Source: Alistipes sp.
Lineage (GTDB): Bacteria > Bacteroidota > Bacteroidia > Bacteroidales > Rikenellaceae
Length of the DNA: 64,000 nt
NCBI GenBank assembly: GCA_017935185.1
Contig: JAGBIC010000014.1
Coordinates: 1-64,000 of the forward strand
Direction of reading: 5' to 3'
The position numbers and the translations under genes are program-made. The notes under the pieces are model-generated. The model did no database searches. It saw nothing but the letters and a program-made list of their open reading frames with translations, and had not been told where the DNA came from. Positions 35,289 through 43,929 of this stretch are shown one piece after another; position 1 is the stretch's first letter; each line of letters opens with the position of its first letter.

Positions 35289-38141
35289 ATGCACAACTCC
35301 ACATTCCTCGAAGAGGTTGCACAAAAGCTCTATGAGCGTTACGGCAACGCATTGTCGTCGATGCGGCTCGTTCTGCCATCTCGCCGCGCCGGACTTTTCT
35401 TTTCGGATGCACTCAAGCGAATAGTCGGAAAGCCCATCTGGCAACCCTGCTACATTTCGATGGACGAGATTATGTGCGAGGCTTCATCACTCAAACAGGG
35501 CGACAAATTCCTGATAATAGCCGAGCTATATAAGATATATGTCACATATCACCCCGACGAGAGTTTCGATAAATTCTATTTTTGGGGCGAGATGCTGCTA
35601 GGCGACTTCGACCTTATCGACAAATATATGATTGACGCCGATATGCTCTTCAGAAATATTGTCGATTTGAAGGAGTTAGAGTCGGATCTATCATATTTAA
35701 GTGACGACATGCGCCGCATGATTCACGATTTCTGGAGCAACTTCAACATTGAAGCATCGCTTTCGGAAGAAAAACGTAAATTCCTCTCTATCTGGATGTC
35801 GCTATCTCCTATCTACAACAAGTTGCACACCCGTCTGGAGGAGCTGGGATACGCCTATTCCGGAATGATATATCGCTCTGCGATAAACAACATTTCAACA
35901 GGCAGCGGCTCGCCCGACACCTCACAGCACTATATTTTTATCGGATTCAACGCCCTGTCGGAGTGCGAGAAACGCATGCTGAAATTCTTAAACAACAATG
36001 CCCAATGCGATTTCTATTGGGACTACGATTCATACTACACCTCACAAAGCGAACAAGAGGCCGGTCGTTTCCTCCGCGAGAATATCAGTCTGTTTAAACC
36101 TGCGGATGAAATAACACACGATAATTTTCTGAGTATAAAAAAGAAAATATCATCTATTTCGTGTGTGTCGAACGCCATACAATGCAAGTATGTAAACAAC
36201 ATTCTGCAAGAGATATCCAAGCAATCCGACTTCAACAAGGATACTGCAATCATTCTCACAAATGAATCTCTACTACTGCCGCTACTCCACTCCTTGCCCG
36301 AGAATATCGGCGAGAAGCTCAACATAACAATGGGATACCCGTTGCGCCAAACCACAGCCTATTCATTTGTGGAGCGACTCATAGAATTACAAAAAAATGT
36401 TCGGCACAGCAACAGCGGCACGACCTTCTATCATGCGGATGTTACGGGAATACTCAACCATCCCTATATTACCGAGATTGCCGAAAAAGAGGCTGCCGAA
36501 ATACAGAAGACAATCATCGCAGGCCGACTCATCAGAGTTGGCAGCGAACATTTCGCCAAAAGTGAGGTGTTGCAACATATTTTCACCCACACCGACGGCT
36601 ACAAAGAGTTATCAAAATACCTGATTGACACTCTGCAACTCATCACCGCACACGTAGCAGATGACAACGAAGACAGAACGCTGAAAATGGCCTATATGAC
36701 TCTCCTGTCAAACGAGATTCATCGGCTTGGCAACGTATTGAACAATTGCGATATAGAGTTGTCAACATCAATCTACACTTCATTACTTCGCCGCCACCTG
36801 CAAGGCATCAAAATCCCCTACACGGGCGAGCCACTGCAAGGATTACAGATTATGGGTATTCTCGAATCGCGCAATATCGATTTCAAGAATGTTATCATAC
36901 TCTCGATGAATGACGACAACTTCCCCGGAAACGTGGGTACCGCATCTTCATTCATCCCCTACAATCTGCGAGCTACTTATGGTTTGCCGACCCCCGAGCA
37001 CCACGAGGGAGTGTATGCATACTACTTTTATCGCTTGATTCAGCGTGCCGAACGTGTTGACATGCTCTACTGTTCGCATGCCGACGAAAAAAGCACAGGA
37101 GAGAAAAGCCGTTACATCTATCAGCTGGAATACGAATCGCCCTATACGGTAAATCGCATCAATGTCGGAGTCGATGTTGGCGCCAGCACCTTCAACGACA
37201 ATGCCATTCCCAAACGTGGTGAGGTTCTGGAGAGATTGAATCAATACCTGAACGGCGAAAAACGACTTTCACCCACAGCACTATCCAACTATATTGCGTG
37301 TCCGATGAGATTCTACTTCTCGGCCATTGCAAAGCTCAAAACCGGCGATGAACTGACCGAGGAGGTTGACAACTCAATGTTCGGTAACATTCTCCACAGG
37401 GCAATGCAGCTGTTGTATGCCGACATACTCAACGATGCAAATCCATCAATAAGGCTTAAAGCAATGCTTGAGGACAATACCATCGAACAGACTGTCATTC
37501 AAGCTGCAAGCTCCGAGTACCTAAACGATGCTGAAGCCGATATTAAGGAGTACACAGGCAATCTGTTGCTTGTGAAAGACACCATCACCCGATATATCAG
37601 CCATGGCATAATTCCATACGATATAGCCAACAGCGACTTCGTTGTCACCGGAGTGGAAAAACCCATCAAATACGATTTTGATTTAGGTGATGGAAGAGAA
37701 GTTCACATGGGCGGCATTGCCGACAGAATCGACTCGCTCGACAATGGATGCCTGCGTGTGGTGGATTACAAAAGCGGCTCGCCCAACACCGAGGCAGGCA
37801 GCATAGAGTCGCTATTCAACGGAGAGACACGTAACACCAACCGATATGTGTTACAGACAATGCTATACTCCATGATTCTGCACCACACCGAGAATCGCGA
37901 GGTGAAGCCCGCGCTGTATTTCGCCCGCAATATGAGTAACGAGAATTTCTCGCCCTATATCAAGATAAAAGATTCGCAATACGACGAGGTGACTTACACC
38001 GAGCATGCAACGGCTTTCGAGGAGCAGTTAGCCGCAAAACTACGCGAGCTATTCAACCCCGACATCCCCTTTATCCGATGTGGCGCCGATGATGACAAGA
38101 GTTGCGAATATTGCGATTTTAAAACCATTTGTAAACGTTAG
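35289..38141 (+). CDS. addB: AddB-type helicase/nuclease subunit (PD-(D/E)XK)
   Basis: 950 residues. The N-terminal part is a degenerate helicase domain (LPSRRAGLFFSDAL). The C-terminal PD-(D/E)XK nuclease is visible as MGGIADRIDSL...LRVVDYKSGS. Four cysteines flank it, CPMRFYF before and SCEYCDFKTIC at the very end, the spacing of the AddB iron-sulfur cluster. With AddA it resects double-strand breaks and loads RecA. It is three bases upstream of addA. The weak box TAACTTCG near 35265 may be its promoter. Confidence 0.9.
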   Translation: MHNSTFLEEVAQKLYERYGNALSSMRLVLPSRRAGLFFSDALKRIVGKPIWQPCYISMDEIMCEASSLKQGDKFLIIAELYKIYVTYHPDESFDKFYFWGEMLLGDFDLIDKYMIDADMLFRNIVDLKELESDLSYLSDDMRRMIHDFWSNFNIEASLSEEKRKFLSIWMSLSPIYNKLHTRLEELGYAYSGMIYRSAINNISTGSGSPDTSQHYIFIGFNALSECEKRMLKFLNNNAQCDFYWDYDSYYTSQSEQEAGRFLRENISLFKPADEITHDNFLSIKKKISSISCVSNAIQCKYVNNILQEISKQSDFNKDTAIILTNESLLLPLLHSLPENIGEKLNITMGYPLRQTTAYSFVERLIELQKNVRHSNSGTTFYHADVTGILNHPYITEIAEKEAAEIQKTIIAGRLIRVGSEHFAKSEVLQHIFTHTDGYKELSKYLIDTLQLITAHVADDNEDRTLKMAYMTLLSNEIHRLGNVLNNCDIELSTSIYTSLLRRHLQGIKIPYTGEPLQGLQIMGILESRNIDFKNVIILSMNDDNFPGNVGTASSFIPYNLRATYGLPTPEHHEGVYAYYFYRLIQRAERVDMLYCSHADEKSTGEKSRYIYQLEYESPYTVNRINVGVDVGASTFNDNAIPKRGEVLERLNQYLNGEKRLSPTALSNYIACPMRFYFSAIAKLKTGDELTEEVDNSMFGNILHRAMQLLYADILNDANPSIRLKAMLEDNTIEQTVIQAASSEYLNDAEADIKEYTGNLLLVKDTITRYISHGIIPYDIANSDFVVTGVEKPIKYDFDLGDGREVHMGGIADRIDSLDNGCLRVVDYKSGSPNTEAGSIESLFNGETRNTNRYVLQTMLYSMILHHTENREVKPALYFARNMSNENFSPYIKIKDSQYDEVTYTEHATAFEEQLAAKLRELFNPDIPFIRCGADDDKSCEYCDFKTICKR

Positions 38142-38144
38142 GAT

Positions 38145-41100
38145 ATGAGAGCCAAGATATTAAGTGCGAGTGCAGGTTCGGGCAAGACATACCGTCTGGC
38201 CTATAAATTTGTGCATGACACCATAAAGCACTATCACACAAAGCCCTATCTATATAGATCGATATTGGCCGTAACCTTTACAAACAAGGCTACCGAGGAG
38301 ATGAAAAGCCGCATTTTGAGCGAGTTGAACGACATAATCACCAAGCCCGACAAATGCAACTATCTGAAAGACCTCGAGCGAGATCTTGAAATAGATCGCG
38401 ACCAGATAATACGTCGTGCCAAAGGCGTTCAAACCAAGATATTGCACGACTACTCTCGTTTTACGATTCTCACCATCGACAAATTCTTTCAGCGCATACT
38501 GCGTGCCTTCTTAAAGGAGCTGAGTTTGGATTTGAATTACAATATCGAACTCGACACAGCCTCGATTTTGGAGCGCAGTGCCGATGCCCTGATTGAAGAT
38601 ATTCGCACCGACGACTCGCTGCGCAAATGGATTACCACATTCACACAAGAGCTTATTGACGAGAACACTTCGTGGGATGTACGAAAAAGGATGGTTGCTC
38701 TGGGGCGTGAGATTTTCAAGGAAAAGGGCAAGAATGCCACAATAAACTCCACATCCAAAGAGACGCTGCTAAAGAGTATTAAAGAGACGGAAGCCATCAT
38801 CAAAGCCAATAACGAGAAGATTTCCAACGCCGGCAAAGAGGCGATGATTCTTATCGAGGGCGAAGGGTTGTCGATAAATGATTTCACAGGAAAGTCAAAG
38901 GGCATTGCCCAATGTTTCGCCGATTTTGCCGAGTGCAAACCTGTAAATCTCACGGCAAAACGCCGCGAGTACGCCTACTCGGCCGAAGGTTGGACAAAAT
39001 CACCGCAGGCGATGGAGCTTGTGCTTAGTCTGCAGATAATTTTGCAGAATATTATCGAGCTATACGATAAAAACATCAAGCTGGAAAACTCGCTCAACCT
39101 TATCAAAAAGACCTATCGCAGCTATGTGCTTTTGCAGGATATCTATCGCAAGGTGCTGGAGCTATGCGATCAGGATGGCGTAATGCTCCTACCCGAGACC
39201 AAATACATCCTCTCGCGTTTTATCGCAGGCAACGATGCTCCTTTCATTTACGAAAAGATAGGCAACCGATTCGAGCGATTTATGATTGACGAATTTCAGG
39301 ACACATCGCTCAAAGAGTGGGAAAATTTCATTCCCTTGCTACAAAATTCAATATCACAAAGTGATGATAATTCGGTATTTATAGTAGGCGACGTAAAGCA
39401 ATCGATATATCGTTGGCGCGGTGGCGACTGGCGCATATTAAAGCATGGTGTACGTAGCGCATTGGGCAAAGAGGATACCACCACCGAGTTCCTCTCGGAC
39501 AATTACCGCAGTCTGCCGCAAATTGTAGAGTTCAACAATGGCATTATCGAAGAGGTGGCGGCTGCCGACAACGACTATTTGAACAACATATTGGCTGAAG
39601 CCCTAAACAACAAGCAGATATCGGGGGTATGCCACAACGAGCTGCACAACACTCTTAAGACCGCATACGAGAATCATGCCCAAAACGCCAAGCGCAAACA
39701 TCAAAAACGAGGCTACGTTCACATCGAGCGTTTCAACGAAGACGATGAGCATCCTTTGACCCGCTGCATCGAGGATATTGTCGCACGAGGATACTCCTAC
39801 AACGACATTATGATTCTATACCGCAATGGCAGCGATGGGGCAAAAGCGGCCAACCTGTTACTGGATTACAAAATCAAGCACAATGCGTCATTCAATATCA
39901 TGACGCAGGATTCGCTTGTGGTGGGCAAGGCTGCCATCAACAATTTTGTGATAGCACTGTTGCGTCTGTCACAAAACAGTGGCGATATGATCAGTCAGGC
40001 AATAGTGAATGACTATCTTCAGCGTGATTACACCGCCACTCTCCCAAAAGATGAGCAACAGATGTTGGCATACATCAGCCAGCTATCGCCCGAGCAGGCA
40101 TTCGAGCAGATTGTGCTGACATATGGTCTGGACAAACGCACCGACGAAATAGCCTATCTGCAAGCACTTCACGAACAGATAATATCGTTCTGCGCATCAA
40201 AAATTGCCGACATTCAACTATTTTTGAATATGTGGGACGAGAGTGGCAATGGTAAAGCATTGAGCGTAGAGAGAAGTGAATCCACAATAGAGCTTACCAC
40301 TATTCACAAAGCCAAAGGATTGGAGAAGAAGGTGGTTATCATACCATTCTGCAATTGGGGTGTAAACCCCATAGCCGCACTCGACAGTAATATATGGGCA
40401 AAGCCCGACAGCCACGACACCAATTTCTCACAGCTGGGCAGCATGCCCGTACGCTTCGGCAATCAGATGAAGCAATCGACATTCTCCGAAGAGTATTATC
40501 GTGAGCTCACGTTCCAGCACGTCGAAAACATAAACCTGCTTTATGTGGCACTAACCCGAGCCAAAGAGGAGTTGCATGCCTTTACCAATATTCCCAAAAG
40601 GGATATGTATAACATTGGCAAACTACTGTGGGAAAACACATTAAAACTTGCTAATTCAACCACCGATGCAGCCATTGCAACTGATAGCGAGTGTGTGGAA
40701 TTTGGACTTCGTCTGCCGCCCGAGCCACAAAACGAGAGTGACGATGAGCAACCCACACAAAACATTCTGCTGGACAACTACCCCACCTCAAACACCAAAT
40801 TGGCTTTACGACTAAACAACCAGCGATACTTTGAAGAAGGAGGCAAAACCGCCAGCGATACTCCTCGCACATTGGGCATCACCATGCACTCGATTTTAAG
40901 TCAGGCAAAGAGTGCCGACGAGATTAAAGCGAGAATCACATCGGCCCAAATACAAGGCGAGTTGAGCGCCGAGCAGGCCCAATTGCTGACCACTGCAATC
41001 GAGCGCGAATTCGAGCAAACAAAGGTTCAGGAGTGGTTTGGCTCGTGGGATTGCGTATATTGCGAGCAGGACATCATTGGCGACCACACCATAGGCACTC

Positions 41101-41318
41101 GCCGCCCCGACCGTGTAATGATACGTGGCGAGCACGCTGTTGTTGTAGACTATAAATTTGGCGAAGAGGTGACCAAATCGCATCGACACCAGATTCAGAA
41201 ATATATAGAGCTGCTAAAGAAGATGGGATACCGCCATATCGAAGGCTATATTTGGTATATCAATCTCGGCAAAATCATAGAGGTTGACTATGACGGCCAC
41301 ATATTCTGCAACGATTAA
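38145..41318 (+). CDS. addA: AddA-type UvrD helicase/nuclease subunit
   Basis: 1057 residues. Superfamily I helicase motifs appear in order: Walker A SASAGSGKTY (about 8-17), FTNKATEEMKSR (motif Ia), FMIDEFQDTS (Walker B), VGDVKQSIYRWRG (motif III), LSDNYRS (motif IV), TTIHKAKGLEKKVV (motif V) and LLYVALTRAKEEL (motif VI). The C-terminal RecB-type nuclease shows RRPDRVMIRGEHAVVVDYKFG. It is the motor and second nuclease of the AddAB break-processing complex. Slightly shorter than Bacillus AddA. Confidence 0.95.
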   Translation: MRAKILSASAGSGKTYRLAYKFVHDTIKHYHTKPYLYRSILAVTFTNKATEEMKSRILSELNDIITKPDKCNYLKDLERDLEIDRDQIIRRAKGVQTKILHDYSRFTILTIDKFFQRILRAFLKELSLDLNYNIELDTASILERSADALIEDIRTDDSLRKWITTFTQELIDENTSWDVRKRMVALGREIFKEKGKNATINSTSKETLLKSIKETEAIIKANNEKISNAGKEAMILIEGEGLSINDFTGKSKGIAQCFADFAECKPVNLTAKRREYAYSAEGWTKSPQAMELVLSLQIILQNIIELYDKNIKLENSLNLIKKTYRSYVLLQDIYRKVLELCDQDGVMLLPETKYILSRFIAGNDAPFIYEKIGNRFERFMIDEFQDTSLKEWENFIPLLQNSISQSDDNSVFIVGDVKQSIYRWRGGDWRILKHGVRSALGKEDTTTEFLSDNYRSLPQIVEFNNGIIEEVAAADNDYLNNILAEALNNKQISGVCHNELHNTLKTAYENHAQNAKRKHQKRGYVHIERFNEDDEHPLTRCIEDIVARGYSYNDIMILYRNGSDGAKAANLLLDYKIKHNASFNIMTQDSLVVGKAAINNFVIALLRLSQNSGDMISQAIVNDYLQRDYTATLPKDEQQMLAYISQLSPEQAFEQIVLTYGLDKRTDEIAYLQALHEQIISFCASKIADIQLFLNMWDESGNGKALSVERSESTIELTTIHKAKGLEKKVVIIPFCNWGVNPIAALDSNIWAKPDSHDTNFSQLGSMPVRFGNQMKQSTFSEEYYRELTFQHVENINLLYVALTRAKEELHAFTNIPKRDMYNIGKLLWENTLKLANSTTDAAIATDSECVEFGLRLPPEPQNESDDEQPTQNILLDNYPTSNTKLALRLNNQRYFEEGGKTASDTPRTLGITMHSILSQAKSADEIKARITSAQIQGELSAEQAQLLTTAIEREFEQTKVQEWFGSWDCVYCEQDIIGDHTIGTRRPDRVMIRGEHAVVVDYKFGEEVTKSHRHQIQKYIELLKKMGYRHIEGYIWYINLGKIIEVDYDGHIFCND

Positions 41319-41364
41319 ACAATATTCAGGCTGGCCATCAAAGCAAAACAGATGGAATTTATTG

Positions 41365-41394
41365 TAAATCCGCCTTATGTATAGGGCGGATTTA
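41365..41394. repeat. Perfect 10-base inverted repeat before the cvfB promoter
   Basis: TAAATCCGCC (41365-41374) and GGCGGATTTA (41385-41394). It could end addA transcripts but lacks a T-tract. It covers the -33 position of the next promoter, so it may be an operator. Confidence 0.55.
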
Positions 41395-41406
41395 TAAATA
41401 AATCCG

Positions 41407-41414
41407 TATCTTTG
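41407..41414 (+). promoter_or_regulatory. -7 element of the cvfB-methyltransferase pair
   Basis: TATCTTTG, 25 bases before the ATG at 41440. Confidence 0.6.
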
Positions 41415-41439
41415 CACTCTCGTTATAACACATGTAAGA

Positions 41440-42273
41440 ATGAAAGTAGGACACATACAAACACTCAAAGTAAATCGCATCTCCGATTACGGACTATATC
41501 TGATCGACGAGCAAGAGCAGGAGGTCTTATTGCCCAACCGCTATGTTTCGCTCGAAAATGCCGTAGGTGATCAGATCGAGGTATTTGTTTACCACGACTC
41601 GGAAGATCGTCTGGTAGCAACCACCGACAAACCACTAATCACCGAGGGCAAAGTAGCATCGCTTAAGGTTGTCGACAAAAATATTCACGGAGCATTTCTC
41701 GATTGGGGGCTGAAAGGCAAAGACCTGTTTCTGCCCAACCGCAATCAGCAAGGTGGTGTTGTTGCCGGCCGAAGCTATGTGGTGTGGATGTATGTCGACA
41801 ATATCACAGGCAGATGTGTCGCCACAATGAAGCTCAAGCCATATATCGACAACGAGATTATAACCGTAAAGCCGCAGCAGAAGGTTGATATACTAATCGC
41901 CTCGGAGAGCCCCATCGGCTATCGAGCCATCATCAACTCTCGCCATTGGGGTATGTTGTACAAAAATCAGATTTTCCAGAGCGTAAAGGTTGGCGACCGT
42001 TTTGAGGGCTATGTAAGACGCATCACCGACGACAATCGCATCGACCTCACGCTGCGCCAGGAGGGCTACGATGGTGTGGCCGCTTCAGCCGAGAGCCTAT
42101 ACAAACTACTCAACGACAATGGTGGCCGACTCGGAGTTGGTGACAACTCTTCCCCCGAGCGCATTCACGCCTACACACAAATGAGTAAAAAAGTTTTCAA
42201 ACGCGCCGTAGGTATTCTCCTCAAACGAGGCGACATCACCACCGATGGCGATTCAATCGAACTCAAGAAGTAA
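41440..42273 (+). CDS. CvfB-like S1-domain RNA-binding protein
   Basis: 277 residues. Two or three S1-like barrels (KVNRISDYGLYLIDEQEQEVLLPNR near the start; VVDKNIHGAFLDWGLKGKDLFLP at about 75-98; a third near 175-208 with GYVRRITDDNRIDL) are followed by a C-terminal winged helix (TQMSKKVFKRAVGILLKRGDI). This is the order in CvfB, which binds RNA and affects virulence-gene expression in Staphylococcus. The role in Bacteroidales is untested. Its stop overlaps the methyltransferase start (TAATG), indicating coupling. Confidence 0.88.
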   Translation: MKVGHIQTLKVNRISDYGLYLIDEQEQEVLLPNRYVSLENAVGDQIEVFVYHDSEDRLVATTDKPLITEGKVASLKVVDKNIHGAFLDWGLKGKDLFLPNRNQQGGVVAGRSYVVWMYVDNITGRCVATMKLKPYIDNEIITVKPQQKVDILIASESPIGYRAIINSRHWGMLYKNQIFQSVKVGDRFEGYVRRITDDNRIDLTLRQEGYDGVAASAESLYKLLNDNGGRLGVGDNSSPERIHAYTQMSKKVFKRAVGILLKRGDITTDGDSIELKK

Positions 42274-43037
42274 TGGCTGCACTACACACCGCCGAGCGAG
42301 TATCACCTCGTGACGCCTCCGATAATTATGTATTCCAACGCTCGATCTTGGCCTACCACAAAGCTGCCGAGATTGTCAGCGGCGATGTATTGGAGATAGG
42401 CACAGGCATGGGTTACGGTATAGATATCGTGGCTCAATCGGCCGACAGATTCACAACTATCGATAAAACCGCTGCTTATGATGGCTCTTTGCCCGAAAAT
42501 GTGAATTTTCACACCATGGAGGTGCCGCCAATTAAGTTCGCTGACGAAAGTTTTGACTTTGTCATCTCTTTTCAGGTGATTGAGCATATCAAAAGCGACA
42601 AGAGATTCGTGCAAGAAGTAAGTCGCGTTTTGCGTAAGGGTGGCAAATTTATTGTATCAACACCAAATGCGCCGATGTCGCTTACTCGCAACCCTTGGCA
42701 CATTAGAGAGTACACAGCTTGCCAGCTAAAGGAGTTGCTCGCACCCCACTTCAGCAATATCATAACGATGGGCGTTGGCGGAAACGAGAAGATAATGGAT
42801 TACTACGAGGCAAACCGCCGCGGCGTCGAGAAAATTACCCGCTTTGACATCCTCGACCTTCAGCACCGCCTGCCACGATGGATGTTGCAGATGCCTTATG
42901 ATATACTGAACAGATTGAATCGCAAAAAACTGCTTAAGCAAAACAACGAACTCACCTCGTCAATCTCGATGGACGATTATCATATCGGAGATATTACCGA
43001 GGAGTGTTTCGACCTGTATTTTATCGCAGAAAAGTAA
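42273..43037 (+). CDS. Class I SAM-dependent methyltransferase
   Basis: 254 residues of the methyltransferase-11/UbiE-like type. The SAM-binding motif I is VLEIGTGMGYGIDIV, followed by FTTIDKT (acidic end of strand 2) and FDFVISFQVIEHI plus VSRVLRKGGKFIVSTPN (motifs II and III). The target is not known. The start codon lies in the TAATG junction with cvfB. The C-terminal ~70 residues are rich in basic and aromatic residues and probably bind the substrate. Confidence 0.9.
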   Translation: MAALHTAERVSPRDASDNYVFQRSILAYHKAAEIVSGDVLEIGTGMGYGIDIVAQSADRFTTIDKTAAYDGSLPENVNFHTMEVPPIKFADESFDFVISFQVIEHIKSDKRFVQEVSRVLRKGGKFIVSTPNAPMSLTRNPWHIREYTACQLKELLAPHFSNIITMGVGGNEKIMDYYEANRRGVEKITRFDILDLQHRLPRWMLQMPYDILNRLNRKKLLKQNNELTSSISMDDYHIGDITEECFDLYFIAEK

Positions 43038-43046
43038 ATTTTACAG

Positions 43047-43098
43047 CTATTACAACATTTTTTTGGTTATATAAAATAATTTTCCTATATTGTAATAG
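43047..43098. repeat. Inverted repeat before the TauE-like gene
   Basis: CTATTACAA (43047-43055) and TTGTAATAG (43090-43098) are perfect inverted copies 34 bases apart in an AT-rich gap. They could be two operator half-sites or a weak stem. The right copy is 15 bases before the ATG at 43114. Confidence 0.4.
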
Positions 43099-43113
43099 AG
43101 TTAATACAACAAA

Positions 43114-43911
43114 ATGGAGAGTTACATAATAGAGATATTGTTAGTAGTTTCGGGCATTGTGGTTGGCATCATCAACACCTTGGCCGGTGGCGGAGCCATT
43201 ATATCCATGACCCTGTTCATGGCCTTGGGACTGCCTATCGGCATAGCCAACGGAACCAACCGCATAGCCGTTGTGTTGCAGAACTTCACCTCATCGGTGG
43301 CATTTCTCCGCAAACGCATGCTCGACATCAAAAGCGGCATAAAGCTCTCTATCCCCGCCGTTATAGGCAATATCATCGGTTCGATTGTGGCGTCACATAT
43401 CAGCGACACCGTATTCAAAATATGTATGGCCACAGTCCTGACCATCATTTTGATATACATGATATTTGACCAGAGCCACAAACATCCCCACATTCATGGC
43501 GGCCATCCGCTCGAGTTGCGATATTGGCACTATATCTGGTTTTTGTTGCTGGGTTTTTATGGCGGATATATCTACATAGGGCTTGGCTACGCAATCCTTG
43601 CCGTCACCATATGGTCGATGAAACTTGACATTATCACGGCAAACGTGGTAAAGTGCTTTATTATATTTGTCGCCACGCCATTTTCATTGATAATCTTCAT
43701 GCTCAACGGGCAGGTGGATTACGTTTACGGCCTATGGCACGGCCTTGGTAATATTATCGGCGCATTGCTTGCCTCGCATTTTGCCGTGGCATGGGGTGCC
43801 AATTTTGTACGTTGGTTTACATTGGTAATTGTGGCCATCTGTTTTGCCGACCTTATAGGAGTAATATCAATACACGATATATTCCACACCATCATGCACC
43901 TACCCAACTAA
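43114..43911 (+). CDS. TauE/SafE-family membrane permease
   Basis: 265 residues with about eight hydrophobic segments. The family's first helix motif is clear (GIVVGIINTLAGGGAIIS), and the repeat in the second half (FYGGYIYIGLGYAILAV) matches the internal duplication. These proteins move sulfite, sulfonates or other small anions across the inner membrane. No sulfur gene is adjacent, so the substrate is unknown. A His-rich loop (HKHPHIHGGH, about residues 122-131) between the two repeats may bind metal. Confidence 0.9.
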   Translation: MESYIIEILLVVSGIVVGIINTLAGGGAIISMTLFMALGLPIGIANGTNRIAVVLQNFTSSVAFLRKRMLDIKSGIKLSIPAVIGNIIGSIVASHISDTVFKICMATVLTIILIYMIFDQSHKHPHIHGGHPLELRYWHYIWFLLLGFYGGYIYIGLGYAILAVTIWSMKLDIITANVVKCFIIFVATPFSLIIFMLNGQVDYVYGLWHGLGNIIGALLASHFAVAWGANFVRWFTLVIVAICFADLIGVISIHDIFHTIMHLPN

Positions 43912-43929
43912 CCTTGTACTGCTACCAAT

